From contig WHSR01000050.1 of NCBI GenBank assembly GCA_009379995.1, positions 1-40,124 on the forward strand: 40,124 bases of DNA, written 5' to 3'. Origin of the DNA: Streptosporangiales bacterium (GTDB lineage: Bacteria > Actinomycetota > Actinomycetes > Streptosporangiales > WHSR01). Positions within the stretch are counted from its first letter, which is position 1; each line of letters starts with the position of its first letter. The translations under genes were made by a program, and so were the position numbers. Below are positions 1 to 8,679 of this stretch, piece by piece. The notes under the pieces were generated by a model. The model saw only the letters and a program-made list of their open reading frames with translations. It had not been told where the DNA came from and did not search any database.

Positions 1-1
1 C

Positions 2-97
2 TGGCGCTGCTGGCACAACGGCACCCCCTACGACCCCACCAACCACGGCGCCGCAGCCGCCCTCACCACACAGCCAGCCACACCGCCAGCGGCGTGA
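2..97 (+). CDS. C-terminal tail of a possible transposase (5' end outside window)
   Basis: An open frame enters from the left edge and stops at TGA 95-97. It encodes about 31 residues beginning WRCWHNGTPYDPTNHG and ending in an Ala/Pro/Thr-rich tail. A W-x2-W-x2-G-x-PYDP-x2-H ending resembles, from memory, the C-termini of some actinobacterial transposases (IS110-like and related). The visible part is too short to assign a family. A short perfect inverted repeat follows the stop directly, compatible with an element end or a terminator. The gene converges on the permease gene to its right. Family assignment is inference. Confidence 0.4.
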   Translation, partial: WRCWHNGTPYDPTNHGAAAALTTQPATPPAA

Positions 98-100
98 GGT

Positions 101-117
101 TGACACAGGGAGTGTCA
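101..117. terminator. Small perfect inverted repeat between convergent genes
   Basis: TGACAC (101-106) and GTGTCA (112-117) flank AGGGA. It lies 3 bases after the stop of the partial gene on the left and overlaps the 3' end of the permease gene on the other strand. It could be a short terminator or part of an insertion-sequence end. The stem is only 6 bp. Confidence 0.35.
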
Positions 118-1404
118 TCGCGGTGTCTCCCTCGCCTCCGTTCTCGTCGGCGCCCGTTCCGTTGTGAACAGGCCGAAGATCCAGACCGCCAGCATCGCGG
201 CGAGCACCCCGTTGACCGGCGGCACCCCCCATCCGAGCTCGCCGGTGCCCCAAGCGGTGAGCGCGCCCACGGCGTACGCCGCCAGGTTCCCCCACCGGAC
301 CGCGGGGAAGCCGTGCGTCGCGGGCTCGGGCAGGCCGCGTCGCCAGGAGCGCAGCCAGTCGCCGATGATGACCCCGCCGAGCGGGGGGATGACGATGCCG
401 AGCCAGAGCAGGTACGTGGTCAGCCAGTCGTAGACGCCGGAGACGGCGAGGAGCGTGCCCAGTACCACACCGCCGACCACGAACGGCCGCTTGTCCGGCC
501 TGTTGAAGATCTCCGCGCCGGCCACGCCGAACGCGTACGCGGCGTTGTCGTTGGTCGTCCAGAGGTTGCCGACGAGAAGCACCAGCCCCCAGGCGACGAG
601 CCCCAGCTCGTAGAGCACCAAAACGAAATCGGCCTGGCCGAAGGCGATCGCGCCGGTCGCGCCGAAGAACAGCATGAGCCCGTTGCCGACGAGGAAGGCG
701 GCGAGCGCGGCCCAGAACGCCTGCGTGCCGCTCCGGGCGAACCGCGTCCAGTTCGGCGCCTGGGTGCCGCCGCTTGCGAAAGTACCGACGATGATCGTCA
801 CGGCCGCGGCGAGGCCGAGCGTTCCGGTGCCTTCCCGCCCGGTCAGCCCCGCCCAGCCGTCGACCTCGCCGAGCGACCGGGCCACCACCCAGAAGGCGAG
901 CACGAACATCGGCGGGATGCTCACGGCCGACAGCCAGTACATTCCCCGGTAGCCGTAGTACGCGGTGACGCCCATGAGGGCACCCGCGGCCACCATGAGC
1001 AGCTGCTCGGCCCCGCTCCCCCATCCGAAGGCCTGGGCGGTCAGGTCGGCCAGCGCCGCGGCCGCGACGCCGTACCATCCCACCTGCGTTCCTCCGAGCA
1101 GCAGCGACGCCCCCTTGGCCCCGACGCTGCCGAGGGCGTACCGGCTCATCAGGACGGTGGTGAGCCCGGTGCGCGCGCCGATCGCGCCGAGGACCGCGAC
1201 GTACAGCCCGAGCACCGCGCTGCCGAGCAGCAGCACGCCGAGGAACTCGCCGAACGAGAACGCGGCGCCGACCTGCGCACCGGCGAGCATGGTCGGGGTG
1301 AAGAAGGTGAACCCGAGCAACACCACGAGCACGGAGAACGCGCTGCGCCGAGCCGGCTTCGGTACCGGGTCGATGGGATAGTCGGGATCCACGTTGCTCA
1401 GCAA
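115..1404 (-). CDS. codB: NCS1-family permease (cytosine permease CodB-like)
   Basis: This 429-residue membrane protein of the NCS1 nucleobase:cation symporter family probably imports a nucleobase, allantoin or a hydantoin. It resembles E. coli CodB along its length: an N-terminal PVPKPARRS stretch, the TM1 block LGFTFFTPTMLAGAQVG, and LLLGGTQVGWYGVA near residues 100-115, followed by about ten more hydrophobic segments. The start is TTG, preceded by GGAGGT at a spacing of about six. It overlaps the HyuB stop by a few bases, so it is the last gene of the coxG-hyuA-hyuB unit. NCS1 members carry cytosine, allantoin, uracil or hydantoins, so the substrate is open. The HyuAB neighbours favour a cyclic amide or ureide. 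Confidence 0.85.
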   Translation of the reverse strand: MLSNVDPDYPIDPVPKPARRSAFSVLVVLLGFTFFTPTMLAGAQVGAAFSFGEFLGVLLLGSAVLGLYVAVLGAIGARTGLTTVLMSRYALGSVGAKGASLLLGGTQVGWYGVAAAALADLTAQAFGWGSGAEQLLMVAAGALMGVTAYYGYRGMYWLSAVSIPPMFVLAFWVVARSLGEVDGWAGLTGREGTGTLGLAAAVTIIVGTFASGGTQAPNWTRFARSGTQAFWAALAAFLVGNGLMLFFGATGAIAFGQADFVLVLYELGLVAWGLVLLVGNLWTTNDNAAYAFGVAGAEIFNRPDKRPFVVGGVVLGTLLAVSGVYDWLTTYLLWLGIVIPPLGGVIIGDWLRSWRRGLPEPATHGFPAVRWGNLAAYAVGALTAWGTGELGWGVPPVNGVLAAMLAVWIFGLFTTERAPTRTEARETPR

Positions 1405-3239
1405 AGGTCCACCTCCGCATGCGGTTCGCCGCCGGAGAGCCTCGGGTAGCCGGGGCCGCGGTCGAAGAACGGCAACGGACCGGCCGCGTCGTGCTCGGCG
1501 CGCAGCCGGTCGCGCAGGTTCGCCGTCGCCTCGGCGTCGATATCACGACCGGTTAGGATCACCCCGTAATCGTTCCGGGCGCCATCCAGCGACACCTTGC
1601 CGTCGCGGACATCCGCGGCGACCCATTCGGCGGGCCGATCGAGTGGGTCGCCCCACCCTCCGCCGCCGGTGGTGCGGATACGGATGACCTCTCCGGCACG
1701 CACCGGCTCGTCGTCCACGAGGCCGTCCATGTCGCGCTCGTGCGGGCCGCCAGGATCGATGGTGACGCGGAACGGCCGGCCGGCTTTGCCGCCGTTCACA
1801 CCCCAACACGACAGGATTGACCGGTCCGCGATCGACATGTAGTGCGCGTCGCGCAGCACCCGGATGTGCTTGTCGTAACCGAGCCCACCGCGATGGAACC
1901 CAGGGCCGCAGGAGTCCGTCGCCAGCCCTAGCCGCTCCACCCGCAGCGGCCAGCGGGACTCGGCGAACTCCGCCGGGAGGTTGCGCGAGTCCGGCACGAC
2001 GTGGATGGTGTCCTCGCCGTCGGCGTAGTAACGCCCGCCGGAGCCGCCGCCCAGCACCTCCCGCATCAGGTACGGCACGCCCGCGTCGTCCTCCCCGTAC
2101 ACCCCGGTGTAGCGGATGGTCTCCTGGTCGGCTGGCATCCGCCCGCCGGTCGCCTTGGCCAGCACCCCGGCAAGCACGCCGAGCAGCCGCAGGATCACGA
2201 AGGTGCGGGCGTTGGTTGGCGCCGGGAAGACCGGCGTGAGCAGCGTGCCCTTCTCCGGGAAGCGCATCTCGATGAGCGGCACCACGCCCTCGTTCACGTC
2301 CAGCTCAGCCGCCCGCTGCGGGGTCTCGGCGAGGTTGCGCAGGATCGGCGCCAGCCACTTGGCCAGGAACACCCCGTCGGCGTAGTCACCCGCGTGGTTG
2401 ATCGGCCCCTTCGCCTGCGGCGAGGTGCCGGCGAAGTCGATGATCAATCGACCGGCGGCTCCGCCCTCCTTCGTCAGGGTGATCCGTTGGGTGTGCAGGC
2501 GGGGCGGGTCGACGCCGTCGTGCTCGGCGTGGTCCTCCCAGACGTACGTGCCGTCCGGAATCTTGGCCAGGACCTCCCGGCGGAACGTCTGCGTGGTCCT
2601 GTCGATGAGCGCGTCGAAACAGGCCTCGACAGTCTCCCGACCGTACCGGGCGAACAGGTCGGCGAGCCGCCGCGCGCCCATGAGACAGGCCGAGCATTCG
2701 GCGTCGAGATCCCCGGCCAGCGAGTCGGGCATCCGCGAGTTGCGGGTCATGATGCGCAGCGCGGCCTCGTTGCGGACCCCCCGGTCCCACAGCTTGATCG
2801 GGGGGACCATCAACCCTTCCTGGTACGCGCTGGTCGCGTGCGACGGCATGGACCCCGGTACGGCGCCCCCGATGTCGTCGTGGTGCCCGAATGCCTGTAC
2901 GAACGCGACGACGTCGTCGTGGAACACCGGCACGGTGACGCACAGGTCGGGCAGGTGCCCGATCCCGCCCTCGGAAAGGTAGACGTCGTTGTGGAAGTAC
3001 ACGTCGTCCGGCCGCATCGTCTCGATCGGAAAGTCCCGGACCACGGGGTGGACGAGCGCGGAGTACGACCGTCCGGTGAGCTTGCGCAGCCTGCGGTCGT
3101 GGATTCCGGCACGGAAGTCGTGGGCGTCGCGGATCATCGGCGAACGGGCGGTCCGGCCGATGGCGGTCTCCACCTCCCTCTCCACCGAGGCGAGGGTGCC
3201 CTCGACGATCTCCAGGACCACGGGATCGATGCGCGTCAT
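1398..3239 (-). CDS. hyuB: Hydantoinase/oxoprolinase family, subunit B (HyuB)
   Basis: This 613-residue protein is the B subunit of an ATP-dependent cyclic-amide hydrolase or carboxylase (N-methylhydantoinase, 5-oxoprolinase, acetone/acetophenone carboxylase superfamily). Family hallmarks are the N-terminal DPVVLEIVEGTLASVEREVE, the FHNDVYLSEGGIGHLPD block, DFAGTSPQAKGPINHAGDY in the middle, and the C-terminal GLGYDKHIRVL and TTGGGGWGDPLDRP. Translation starts at ATG 3239, sharing ATGA with the hyuA stop, so the two subunits should be translationally coupled. The frame stays open further upstream, but that part lies inside hyuA and is not coding. The substrate is not shown by sequence. The adjacent NCS1 permease and Mo-hydroxylase point to an oxidised N-heterocycle. 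Confidence 0.9.
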   Translation of the reverse strand: MTRIDPVVLEIVEGTLASVEREVETAIGRTARSPMIRDAHDFRAGIHDRRLRKLTGRSYSALVHPVVRDFPIETMRPDDVYFHNDVYLSEGGIGHLPDLCVTVPVFHDDVVAFVQAFGHHDDIGGAVPGSMPSHATSAYQEGLMVPPIKLWDRGVRNEAALRIMTRNSRMPDSLAGDLDAECSACLMGARRLADLFARYGRETVEACFDALIDRTTQTFRREVLAKIPDGTYVWEDHAEHDGVDPPRLHTQRITLTKEGGAAGRLIIDFAGTSPQAKGPINHAGDYADGVFLAKWLAPILRNLAETPQRAAELDVNEGVVPLIEMRFPEKGTLLTPVFPAPTNARTFVILRLLGVLAGVLAKATGGRMPADQETIRYTGVYGEDDAGVPYLMREVLGGGSGGRYYADGEDTIHVVPDSRNLPAEFAESRWPLRVERLGLATDSCGPGFHRGGLGYDKHIRVLRDAHYMSIADRSILSCWGVNGGKAGRPFRVTIDPGGPHERDMDGLVDDEPVRAGEVIRIRTTGGGGWGDPLDRPAEWVAADVRDGKVSLDGARNDYGVILTGRDIDAEATANLRDRLRAEHDAAGPLPFFDRGPGYPRLSGGEPHAEVDLC

Positions 3240-5296
3240 GACCGGGCCACCATCAGGTTGCGGTACGGGTCCACCCGAGCCGTGAAGCCCGCGTGTAGGG
3301 GGATCGTCGAGCCGAACTCCTCGACGATCGCCGGCCCGTGCAGCGCGTCGCCGGGCGCCAGCTCCGGCCGCCGGTAGACCGGCGTGTCGACCCATTCGTC
3401 GAAGTAGACGGGCCGGCTCCCGGTCTGCGCCCGCTCCGGGCGGCCGTCACCGGCGGGATACTGCCGCGGTTCGGGACGGCGGATCGGGCCGACCCCGGAG
3501 ACCCGGAAGTTCACCCACTCCACCGGGTGACGGGGATCGTCGCGGTAGCAGTACCCGTACAGCCGTTCGTGCGCGTCGTGGAACCGTTCGACCACCGTGC
3601 GGCGGAACGCCTCGTCGACCTCGCCGCCCGGGGCGTCGACCCGCACCTCGAACGCCTGACCGAAGTACCGCAGGTCGGCCGAGCGGAGGTAGCGGCGGTC
3701 CGCTTCCGCGAAGCCCTCCTTGGCCAGGGCGGCCGCGGCCCGGCCCGCCAGCTCCGCGTAGACCCCGCTCACGGCGGCCGGGTCGAACTCGGCGTCCCGG
3801 GTCACCGCGGTCTGCACGTAGTCGTCCTTGACGTCGACGGTGAGCAGACCCCAGGCGGAGACGACCCCGGGGTTCTCCGGGACGATGGCCGCGGGCAGGC
3901 CGAGGATGTCCATCAGCCGGCAGAGCGCGAGCGGTCCCGAGCCGCCGAAGGCCGCCATCGTGAAGTCCCGCACGTCCAGCCCGCGCTTGACGGTGATCTG
4001 GCGGATCGCGTTGGCCTGGTTCCACGCGTTGATCTCGCACACGCCGACGGCACAGCGGGCCAGGTCCAAGCCGAGGTCCGAGGCGAGCTTGGCGATCCCA
4101 TCCCGGGCTGTCTCAGCGTCCAGCTCGATCTCGCCGCCGAGCAGGCGCGGCGGTATGCGCCCGAGCATCACATAGGCGTCGGTGACCGTCGGCTCGGCGC
4201 CCCCTCGCCGGTAGCACATCGGACCCGGGTCGGCTCCCGCCGAGCGGGGGCCGACCTTGAGCGTCCCCTCGGGCGAGACCCAGCCGACCGAGCCGCCGCC
4301 CGCACCCACGGTAGCGATGTCAATCATCGGGATCTTGCACGGGTAGCTGCCGATCGTGCCCTCGGTGGTGAGCGCCGGCTCGCCGCCGAGCACGACCGAC
4401 ACGTCGGTGGAGGTGCCGCCGCCGTCCAGGGTGAGCACCGAGTCGCCCCGCCGATTACCCGCATCGCGGGCGATCAGCGCGGCACCCAGCGCGCCGGCGG
4501 CGGGGCCGGACAGCACGGTGGTGACCGGCTGGTGTACTACCTCGTCGGCCGACTTCACACCGCCGTTGCTCTTCATCACGTAGAACGGCGTCCCCTCGCC
4601 CACCTGCGCGGTGATCCGGGTGAGATAGCGGCTCAGGGTCGGCTTCACCGCCGCGTCGACCAGCGTGGTGACCGCCCGCTCGTACTCCCGGTACTCCCTC
4701 AGCACCGCGCTGGACAGCGACACCGCGGCCTCCGGATGCTCGCGGCGCAGCACCTCGTGCATGGCCAGCTCGTGGGCGGCGTTGGCGTAGGAGTGCAGGA
4801 AGCACACGCCGATCGCGGTGATGCCGTTGTCCCGGAACCAGCGCGCGACCGCGACGGCCTGCTCCTCGTCGAACGGCCGGACCTCCTCGCCACGGTGATC
4901 GAGGCGGCCCCGCACGGTCTTGACGAGATGGACGGGGACGATGCGGGGCGGTTTGACCCAGAAGTACGAGTTGCCGTAGCCGTCGGGGACGCTCTGCCGG
5001 GCGATCTCCAGGATGAATTCGTATCCCTCGGTGGTGATCAGGCCCAGGCCGCCGGCGCGGCCCTCGAGCAGTTGGTTGGTCGCGACGGTGGTGCCGTGCG
5101 CGACGGCTGTCATCTCGCCGGGAGCACAGCCGAGCAGATCGAGACCCTTCCGCATGCCGGTCATGAAGCCGGCCGCCGGATCCGCCGGGGTGGACGGTGT
5201 CTTGGTGCTGACCACCTCGCCGGTGTCCTCGTCCAACGCCACGACGTCGGTGAACGTGCCGCCGGTGTCGATGCCGATACGGACGTGCCGGATCAT
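3236..5296 (-). CDS. hyuA: Hydantoinase/oxoprolinase family, subunit A (HyuA)
   Basis: This 686-residue ATP-binding subunit belongs to the ASKHA-fold HyuA family. It would phosphorylate an amide oxygen of a cyclic substrate so that HyuB can complete opening. Seen in sequence: the phosphate-binding motif GIDTGGTFTDVV at residues 8-19, GTTVATNQLLEGRAGGLGL, the second nucleotide motif LDGGGTSTDV, and the conserved VGAGGGS and GPRSAGADPGPMCYRRGG. Length is normal for the family. ATG 5296 lies two bases after the coxG stop, and its only Shine-Dalgarno-like sequence (GGCGG, 5302-5306) sits inside an inverted repeat, suggesting coupling to coxG translation. The exact substrate (hydantoin, oxoproline, imide or other) is unknown. 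Confidence 0.92.
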   Translation of the reverse strand: MIRHVRIGIDTGGTFTDVVALDEDTGEVVSTKTPSTPADPAAGFMTGMRKGLDLLGCAPGEMTAVAHGTTVATNQLLEGRAGGLGLITTEGYEFILEIARQSVPDGYGNSYFWVKPPRIVPVHLVKTVRGRLDHRGEEVRPFDEEQAVAVARWFRDNGITAIGVCFLHSYANAAHELAMHEVLRREHPEAAVSLSSAVLREYREYERAVTTLVDAAVKPTLSRYLTRITAQVGEGTPFYVMKSNGGVKSADEVVHQPVTTVLSGPAAGALGAALIARDAGNRRGDSVLTLDGGGTSTDVSVVLGGEPALTTEGTIGSYPCKIPMIDIATVGAGGGSVGWVSPEGTLKVGPRSAGADPGPMCYRRGGAEPTVTDAYVMLGRIPPRLLGGEIELDAETARDGIAKLASDLGLDLARCAVGVCEINAWNQANAIRQITVKRGLDVRDFTMAAFGGSGPLALCRLMDILGLPAAIVPENPGVVSAWGLLTVDVKDDYVQTAVTRDAEFDPAAVSGVYAELAGRAAAALAKEGFAEADRRYLRSADLRYFGQAFEVRVDAPGGEVDEAFRRTVVERFHDAHERLYGYCYRDDPRHPVEWVNFRVSGVGPIRRPEPRQYPAGDGRPERAQTGSRPVYFDEWVDTPVYRRPELAPGDALHGPAIVEEFGSTIPLHAGFTARVDPYRNLMVARS

Positions 5297-5298
5297 GT

Positions 5299-6000
5299 CT
5301 ACCGCCGAGATCTATATTGCGGGTCCGCTTTGTCCGTTCCAGTGCCCCACAACATAGATCTCGGCGGCCGCGACCGCGTGCGTGATCTGCGGGCCGCCAG
5401 GAGCCAGCCCAGCGCCACGCCGAGGAGGGCAGCGGCCCCACCGGCGGCCAAAGCGGCGGCGATTGCCCACCGGCCGCGCGCGGGCGCCGCCGGGACCGGG
5501 ACGCGCCGGTCGGCGCCGGCGACTATCCGTGCCCCCGCCTCTGTGACCGGCCCTGCGGCCGTGCCGGTCAGCTCGCCGTCGACCGCGACGAAGAACTCGG
5601 CGGCTGCCCTCTTCGCGACGCCGGCGAGGACCCGCTGCCCCACCCCGCCGAGCGCGCCGCCTGCGACCGCGTCCGCGTCGTACTCGACCTGGGTTGCCTC
5701 CCCCTCCGCCTCGCTCAGCCGCACCGCGACCGTGGCGTCGGCGGTGCCCGGCGCGCCCTGGCCGGACACCCGGAGGACGAACGAGCGAGGTGGGTCCCGA
5801 TCGGTCACCCGGGCGGTTCCCGCATAGGTCCCGCTGACCTGTGCCACATCCATGCTGACCGTCATCCGATACGCATCCGGTCCGGCGGTCTCGACGGAAT
5901 CGCACCCGGGGATGGCCTTCGCCAACACGGCTGGGTTCGCCAGGGCATCCCACACCTTGCGAACCGGCGCACGAACAACGGCGCTGCCCGTCACCTTCAT
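5299..6000 (-). CDS. coxG: CoxG-family SRPBCC protein with C-terminal membrane anchor
   Basis: This 233-residue protein has an N-terminal START/SRPBCC domain (residues 1 to about 150: VRAPVRKVWDALANPAVLAKAIPGCDSVE, then the CoxG-typical GTYAGTARVTDRDPP). A Pro/Ala linker and one hydrophobic helix (about 178-202) lead to an Arg-rich tail. CoxG proteins accompany CO dehydrogenase-type Mo-hydroxylases. They have been linked to membrane attachment of the enzyme and quinone delivery. I chose ATG 6000 because the SRPBCC fold starts there, although the frame is open to 6126. It heads the hyuA-hyuB-codB unit and lies downstream of coxL, separated by two hairpins. Its last 23 codons contain a long inverted repeat, so the basic tail may not be conserved. 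Confidence 0.85.
   Translation of the reverse strand: MKVTGSAVVRAPVRKVWDALANPAVLAKAIPGCDSVETAGPDAYRMTVSMDVAQVSGTYAGTARVTDRDPPRSFVLRVSGQGAPGTADATVAVRLSEAEGEATQVEYDADAVAGGALGGVGQRVLAGVAKRAAAEFFVAVDGELTGTAAGPVTEAGARIVAGADRRVPVPAAPARGRWAIAAALAAGGAAALLGVALGWLLAARRSRTRSRPPRSMLWGTGTDKADPQYRSRR
5302..5367 (-). promoter_or_regulatory. 14-bp perfect inverted repeat covering the hyuA ribosome binding site
   Basis: The arms are CCGCCGAGATCTAT (5302-5315) and ATAGATCTCGGCGG (5354-5367), with a 38-base loop. Read on the minus strand, the distal arm ends in GGCGG, five bases before the hyuA ATG. A folded RNA would hide that site. The repeat lies wholly inside the end of coxG, so a ribosome finishing coxG would open it. 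Regulatory role is inference; the repeat is seen directly. Confidence 0.55.
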
Positions 6001-6054
6001 GGTGGAGCCCACCCTACGTGTTGCCAGGAGGGTAGGGGAGCTGGCACTCTCGGG

Positions 6055-6073
6055 TGATCGAAGATGATCGAAG
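6055..6073. promoter_or_regulatory. Tandem direct repeat TGATCGAAG upstream of coxG
   Basis: Two identical 9-base units (6055-6063, 6065-6073) repeat with a 10-base period, about one helical turn, 55-75 bases upstream of the coxG start. A 6-bp inverted repeat CCCTAC/GTAGGG (6012-6017, 6032-6037) lies nearer the start. These are candidate regulator sites for the coxG-hyuAB-codB unit. No promoter hexamers are obvious. Confidence 0.3.
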
Positions 6074-6157
6074 TTGAGCAGTGACATCCGGACGACTCGC
6101 CGAAAAGTGACGGTACAACAGGACATGAAGGCACAGACCGGCTAGTCTTCCTAAACG

Positions 6158-6202
6158 GCCGGCGGGGTTGAGGTCCCCCGCTCCCCGAGCAACCCCGCCG
6201 GC
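6158..6202 (-). terminator. Strong hairpin downstream of coxL
   Basis: GCCGGCGGGGTTG (6158-6170) pairs perfectly with CAACCCCGCCGGC (6190-6202) around a 19-base loop. There is no U-tract in the minus direction, as is usual for actinobacterial terminators. It is the second of two strong hairpins between coxL and coxG. Confidence 0.65.
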
Positions 6203-6230
6203 TCTCTCCCGGGCGAGAAGTCCCGGACAG

Positions 6231-6270
6231 AGGGCACCCTGAGCGTCCCCGAGCCCGCTCAGGGTGCCCT
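6231..6270 (-). terminator. Strong hairpin overlapping the coxL stop
   Basis: AGGGCACCCTGAGC (6231-6244) pairs perfectly with GCTCAGGGTGCCCT (6257-6270) around a 12-base loop. The coxL stop codon (6259-6261) lies inside one arm. With the next hairpin it should end the NCS2-coxMSL transcript and separate it from the coxG unit. Confidence 0.65.
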
Positions 6271-8679
6271 ATCACTTTTCACCACACCGGTGCGCTCTAC
6301 CTCCCCGGTCTCGGCCCTCCGGCGCAACCAGAACAGCTCGTCCGGAGAGATCGGCATGCGGGCGATCCGGATGCCCTCGGCGTCTTCGATAGCCGACGCG
6401 ATGACCGCCGACACCGGGATGACACCCGCCTCACCGGCGCCCTTGATGCCGAGCGGATTCAGCGGCGAGGGCGTCTCCAGGTGCCCGGTGGTGATCCTCG
6501 GGATCTCGGTGGCGTACGGCATGAGGAAGTCCATGAACGAGGCGTTGAGGAGCTGGCCGGACTCGTCGTAGGCCATGCGCTCGTAGAGCGCACCCGCGAT
6601 GCCCTGGGCCACTCCCCCGTGGACCTGCCCCTCGACGATGGTCGGGTTGATCATCCGCCCGCAGTCGTGCACGACGGCGTACCGCAGGATCCGCACCTCG
6701 GCGGTGTCCGGGTCGACCTCGACGACCGCCGCGTGCATGCCGCTGGCGAACGTGGAGCGGACCGGCGAGTAGTAGTCGCGCCCCTCCAGGCCGGGCTCGT
6801 CGTCCTCGGGCACCGGCGGCCCGTCGTCGCCGGACGACCTCGCGAACTGGGTGGCCCGTACGGCCTCCTCGTCGAAGGCATACCGCAGCGGGTTGGCGAG
6901 CACCGCCACGGTCCGCAGCGGGATCGCGGTCCGCGGGTTACCCACCACCCGGACGATCCCGTCCACGATCTCCAGGTCGCCGGGGTCGGCCTCCAGCGCC
7001 TCGCCGGCGATGCGCAGGGCCTTCTCCCGGAGCCGACGGCAGGCCAGGGCGATGGCGTTCCCGCTCAGCACCGCCGCCCGCGAGGCGAAGGTGCCGACGG
7101 CGTAGGAGAACCTCCGGGTGTCGCCGGTGGTCACCTCCACCGCGTCGATCGGAACGCCGAGCTCCTCGGCGACGATCTGCGCGAACACCGTCCCGTGGCC
7201 CTGGCCCTGGCTGGTCAGGCCGGTGGAGACGTGCACCCGGCCGGCGGAGTCGACCTGGACGTGGCCGCCCTCGTACGGCCCGACGCCGGTGCCCTCGACG
7301 TAGCAGGCGAGCCCGATGCCGAGCCGCCGCCCCTGGGCGGCCGCCTTCTCCTGGCGGCCGGGGAACTCGTCCCAGCCGATCATCTCCTTGACCTTCTCGA
7401 GGGCCTCGGGGTAGTTGCCCGAGTCGTAGATGAGCGGCCGACCGTCCTGGAACACCAACCCCTGGTCGTAGGGGAACTCGTGGGGCTGGATGAAGTTCGC
7501 CGAGCGGACCTCGGCGCGGTCGCGTCCGAGGTGTTCGGCGATCCGGTCCATCGTCCGCTCCATGCAGAACACACCCTGCGGCCGCCCGGCGCCCCGGTAC
7601 GGGGTCACGATGACCGTGTTCGTGTAGAGGCTGGTGAACTCCGCCCGGTATGCGCCGACCTTGTAAGGGCCGAGAAGCTGGGTCGACGTGATGATCGGGA
7701 CGATAATCCCGTACGGCGTGTACGCCCCGTGGTCGTGCAGGAACCGCACGTCGAGTCCGAGGACCCGCCCCTCGTCGTCGAAGCCCACCCGCACGAACTG
7801 GACCTGACCCCGCTCGTGCGCGGAGGAGACGAAGTGCTCGCGCCGGTCCTCGGCCCACTTGACCTCCCGGCCCAGGACGCGGGCGGCCCAGGACACGAGG
7901 ATCTCCTCCGGCCACGGATGGACGATCTTCACCCCGAAGCCGCCTCCCACGTCCGGGGCGATGACCTCGACCTTGGTCGCGGGCAGGCCGAGCTTCGCCG
8001 CGATCGCGAAGCGCACGCTCGTCGAGGTCTGCGTCGACGAGTAGACCCTGATGCTGCCGTCGCTGGCATCCGGCCGCGCGTACACACCCCGCCCCTCCAG
8101 CGGCGTCGACGCGCTGCGCTCGATGTCGAGCCGGAACTCCAGCCGATGCGGCGCCGTGTCGACGGCGAGCGGGGCGTCGCCCACCTCCTGCACCAGGTGG
8201 GCGCCCACGTTACCCGGGACGTCGTCGTGGACCAGCCGCTCGGCGCGTACCGCGTTCTCGATGCCGACGACCGCCGGCAGCGGCTCGAAGTTGACCTGGA
8301 TCAGATCGACGATGTCCTCGGCGACGTACGGATCGGTCGCCACCACCATGGCGACGGGCTCCCCGACGTGTCTCACGATGCCGTTGGCGAGTGGGTAGCC
8401 GGTGCGGCCGTGGGTGAGCGCCGGATGCGGGATGAGCAACGGCAGCGGGTCGGCGACGCGCTCCGGAAGGTCCTCGTAGGTGTAGATCGCCACCAGACCG
8501 TCGACGTCGAGCGCGTCGGTCACGTCGATGTCGAGCACCCGGGCGTGGGCGTGCGGGCTTCGGACGAACGCCGCGGCCAGCGCACCGTGGCCGAGGTCGT
8601 CGAGGTAGCGGCCGCGCCCGGCCAGCAGTCTGGGGTCCTCGCGGCGCTGGATCGGCTCGCCGAACATCCGGGTCGTCAC
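6259..8679 (-). CDS. Molybdopterin-binding large subunit of a xanthine dehydrogenase/CO dehydrogenase-family hydroxylase
   Basis: This 806-residue catalytic subunit should bind the Mo-molybdopterin cytosine dinucleotide cofactor and hydroxylate a carbon of an N-heterocycle or aldehyde. Seen: the N-terminal GEPIQRREDPRLLAGRGRYL typical of CoxL-type proteins, the Moco region DVGGGFGVK (243-251), PYRGAGR (360-366), GQGHGT near residue 525, and the active-site Glu in GAGEAG (Glu about 750). True aerobic CO dehydrogenase (form I) carries AYRCSFR, with a Cys that binds copper; this protein has Gly-Ala-Gly there, so it is not a form I CO dehydrogenase. It starts at GTG 8679, sharing GTGA with the small-subunit stop. 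The NCS2 permease and PucR neighbours suggest a purine or pyrimidine substrate. Confidence 0.9.
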   Translation of the reverse strand: MTTRMFGEPIQRREDPRLLAGRGRYLDDLGHGALAAAFVRSPHAHARVLDIDVTDALDVDGLVAIYTYEDLPERVADPLPLLIPHPALTHGRTGYPLANGIVRHVGEPVAMVVATDPYVAEDIVDLIQVNFEPLPAVVGIENAVRAERLVHDDVPGNVGAHLVQEVGDAPLAVDTAPHRLEFRLDIERSASTPLEGRGVYARPDASDGSIRVYSSTQTSTSVRFAIAAKLGLPATKVEVIAPDVGGGFGVKIVHPWPEEILVSWAARVLGREVKWAEDRREHFVSSAHERGQVQFVRVGFDDEGRVLGLDVRFLHDHGAYTPYGIIVPIITSTQLLGPYKVGAYRAEFTSLYTNTVIVTPYRGAGRPQGVFCMERTMDRIAEHLGRDRAEVRSANFIQPHEFPYDQGLVFQDGRPLIYDSGNYPEALEKVKEMIGWDEFPGRQEKAAAQGRRLGIGLACYVEGTGVGPYEGGHVQVDSAGRVHVSTGLTSQGQGHGTVFAQIVAEELGVPIDAVEVTTGDTRRFSYAVGTFASRAAVLSGNAIALACRRLREKALRIAGEALEADPGDLEIVDGIVRVVGNPRTAIPLRTVAVLANPLRYAFDEEAVRATQFARSSGDDGPPVPEDDEPGLEGRDYYSPVRSTFASGMHAAVVEVDPDTAEVRILRYAVVHDCGRMINPTIVEGQVHGGVAQGIAGALYERMAYDESGQLLNASFMDFLMPYATEIPRITTGHLETPSPLNPLGIKGAGEAGVIPVSAVIASAIEDAEGIRIARMPISPDELFWLRRRAETGEVERTGVVKSDRAP

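Noticed and set aside
101..117. Terminal inverted repeat of a complete insertion sequence
   Set aside because: Only one end could be in the window and no matching repeat or target duplication was found; kept only as a small hairpin.
3338..5827. Very long plus-strand open frame (829 residues) opposite hyuA and coxG
   Set aside because: It is antisense to well-supported family members, is full of Arg, His, Gly and Pro as expected of a GC-rich shadow, and shows no domain.
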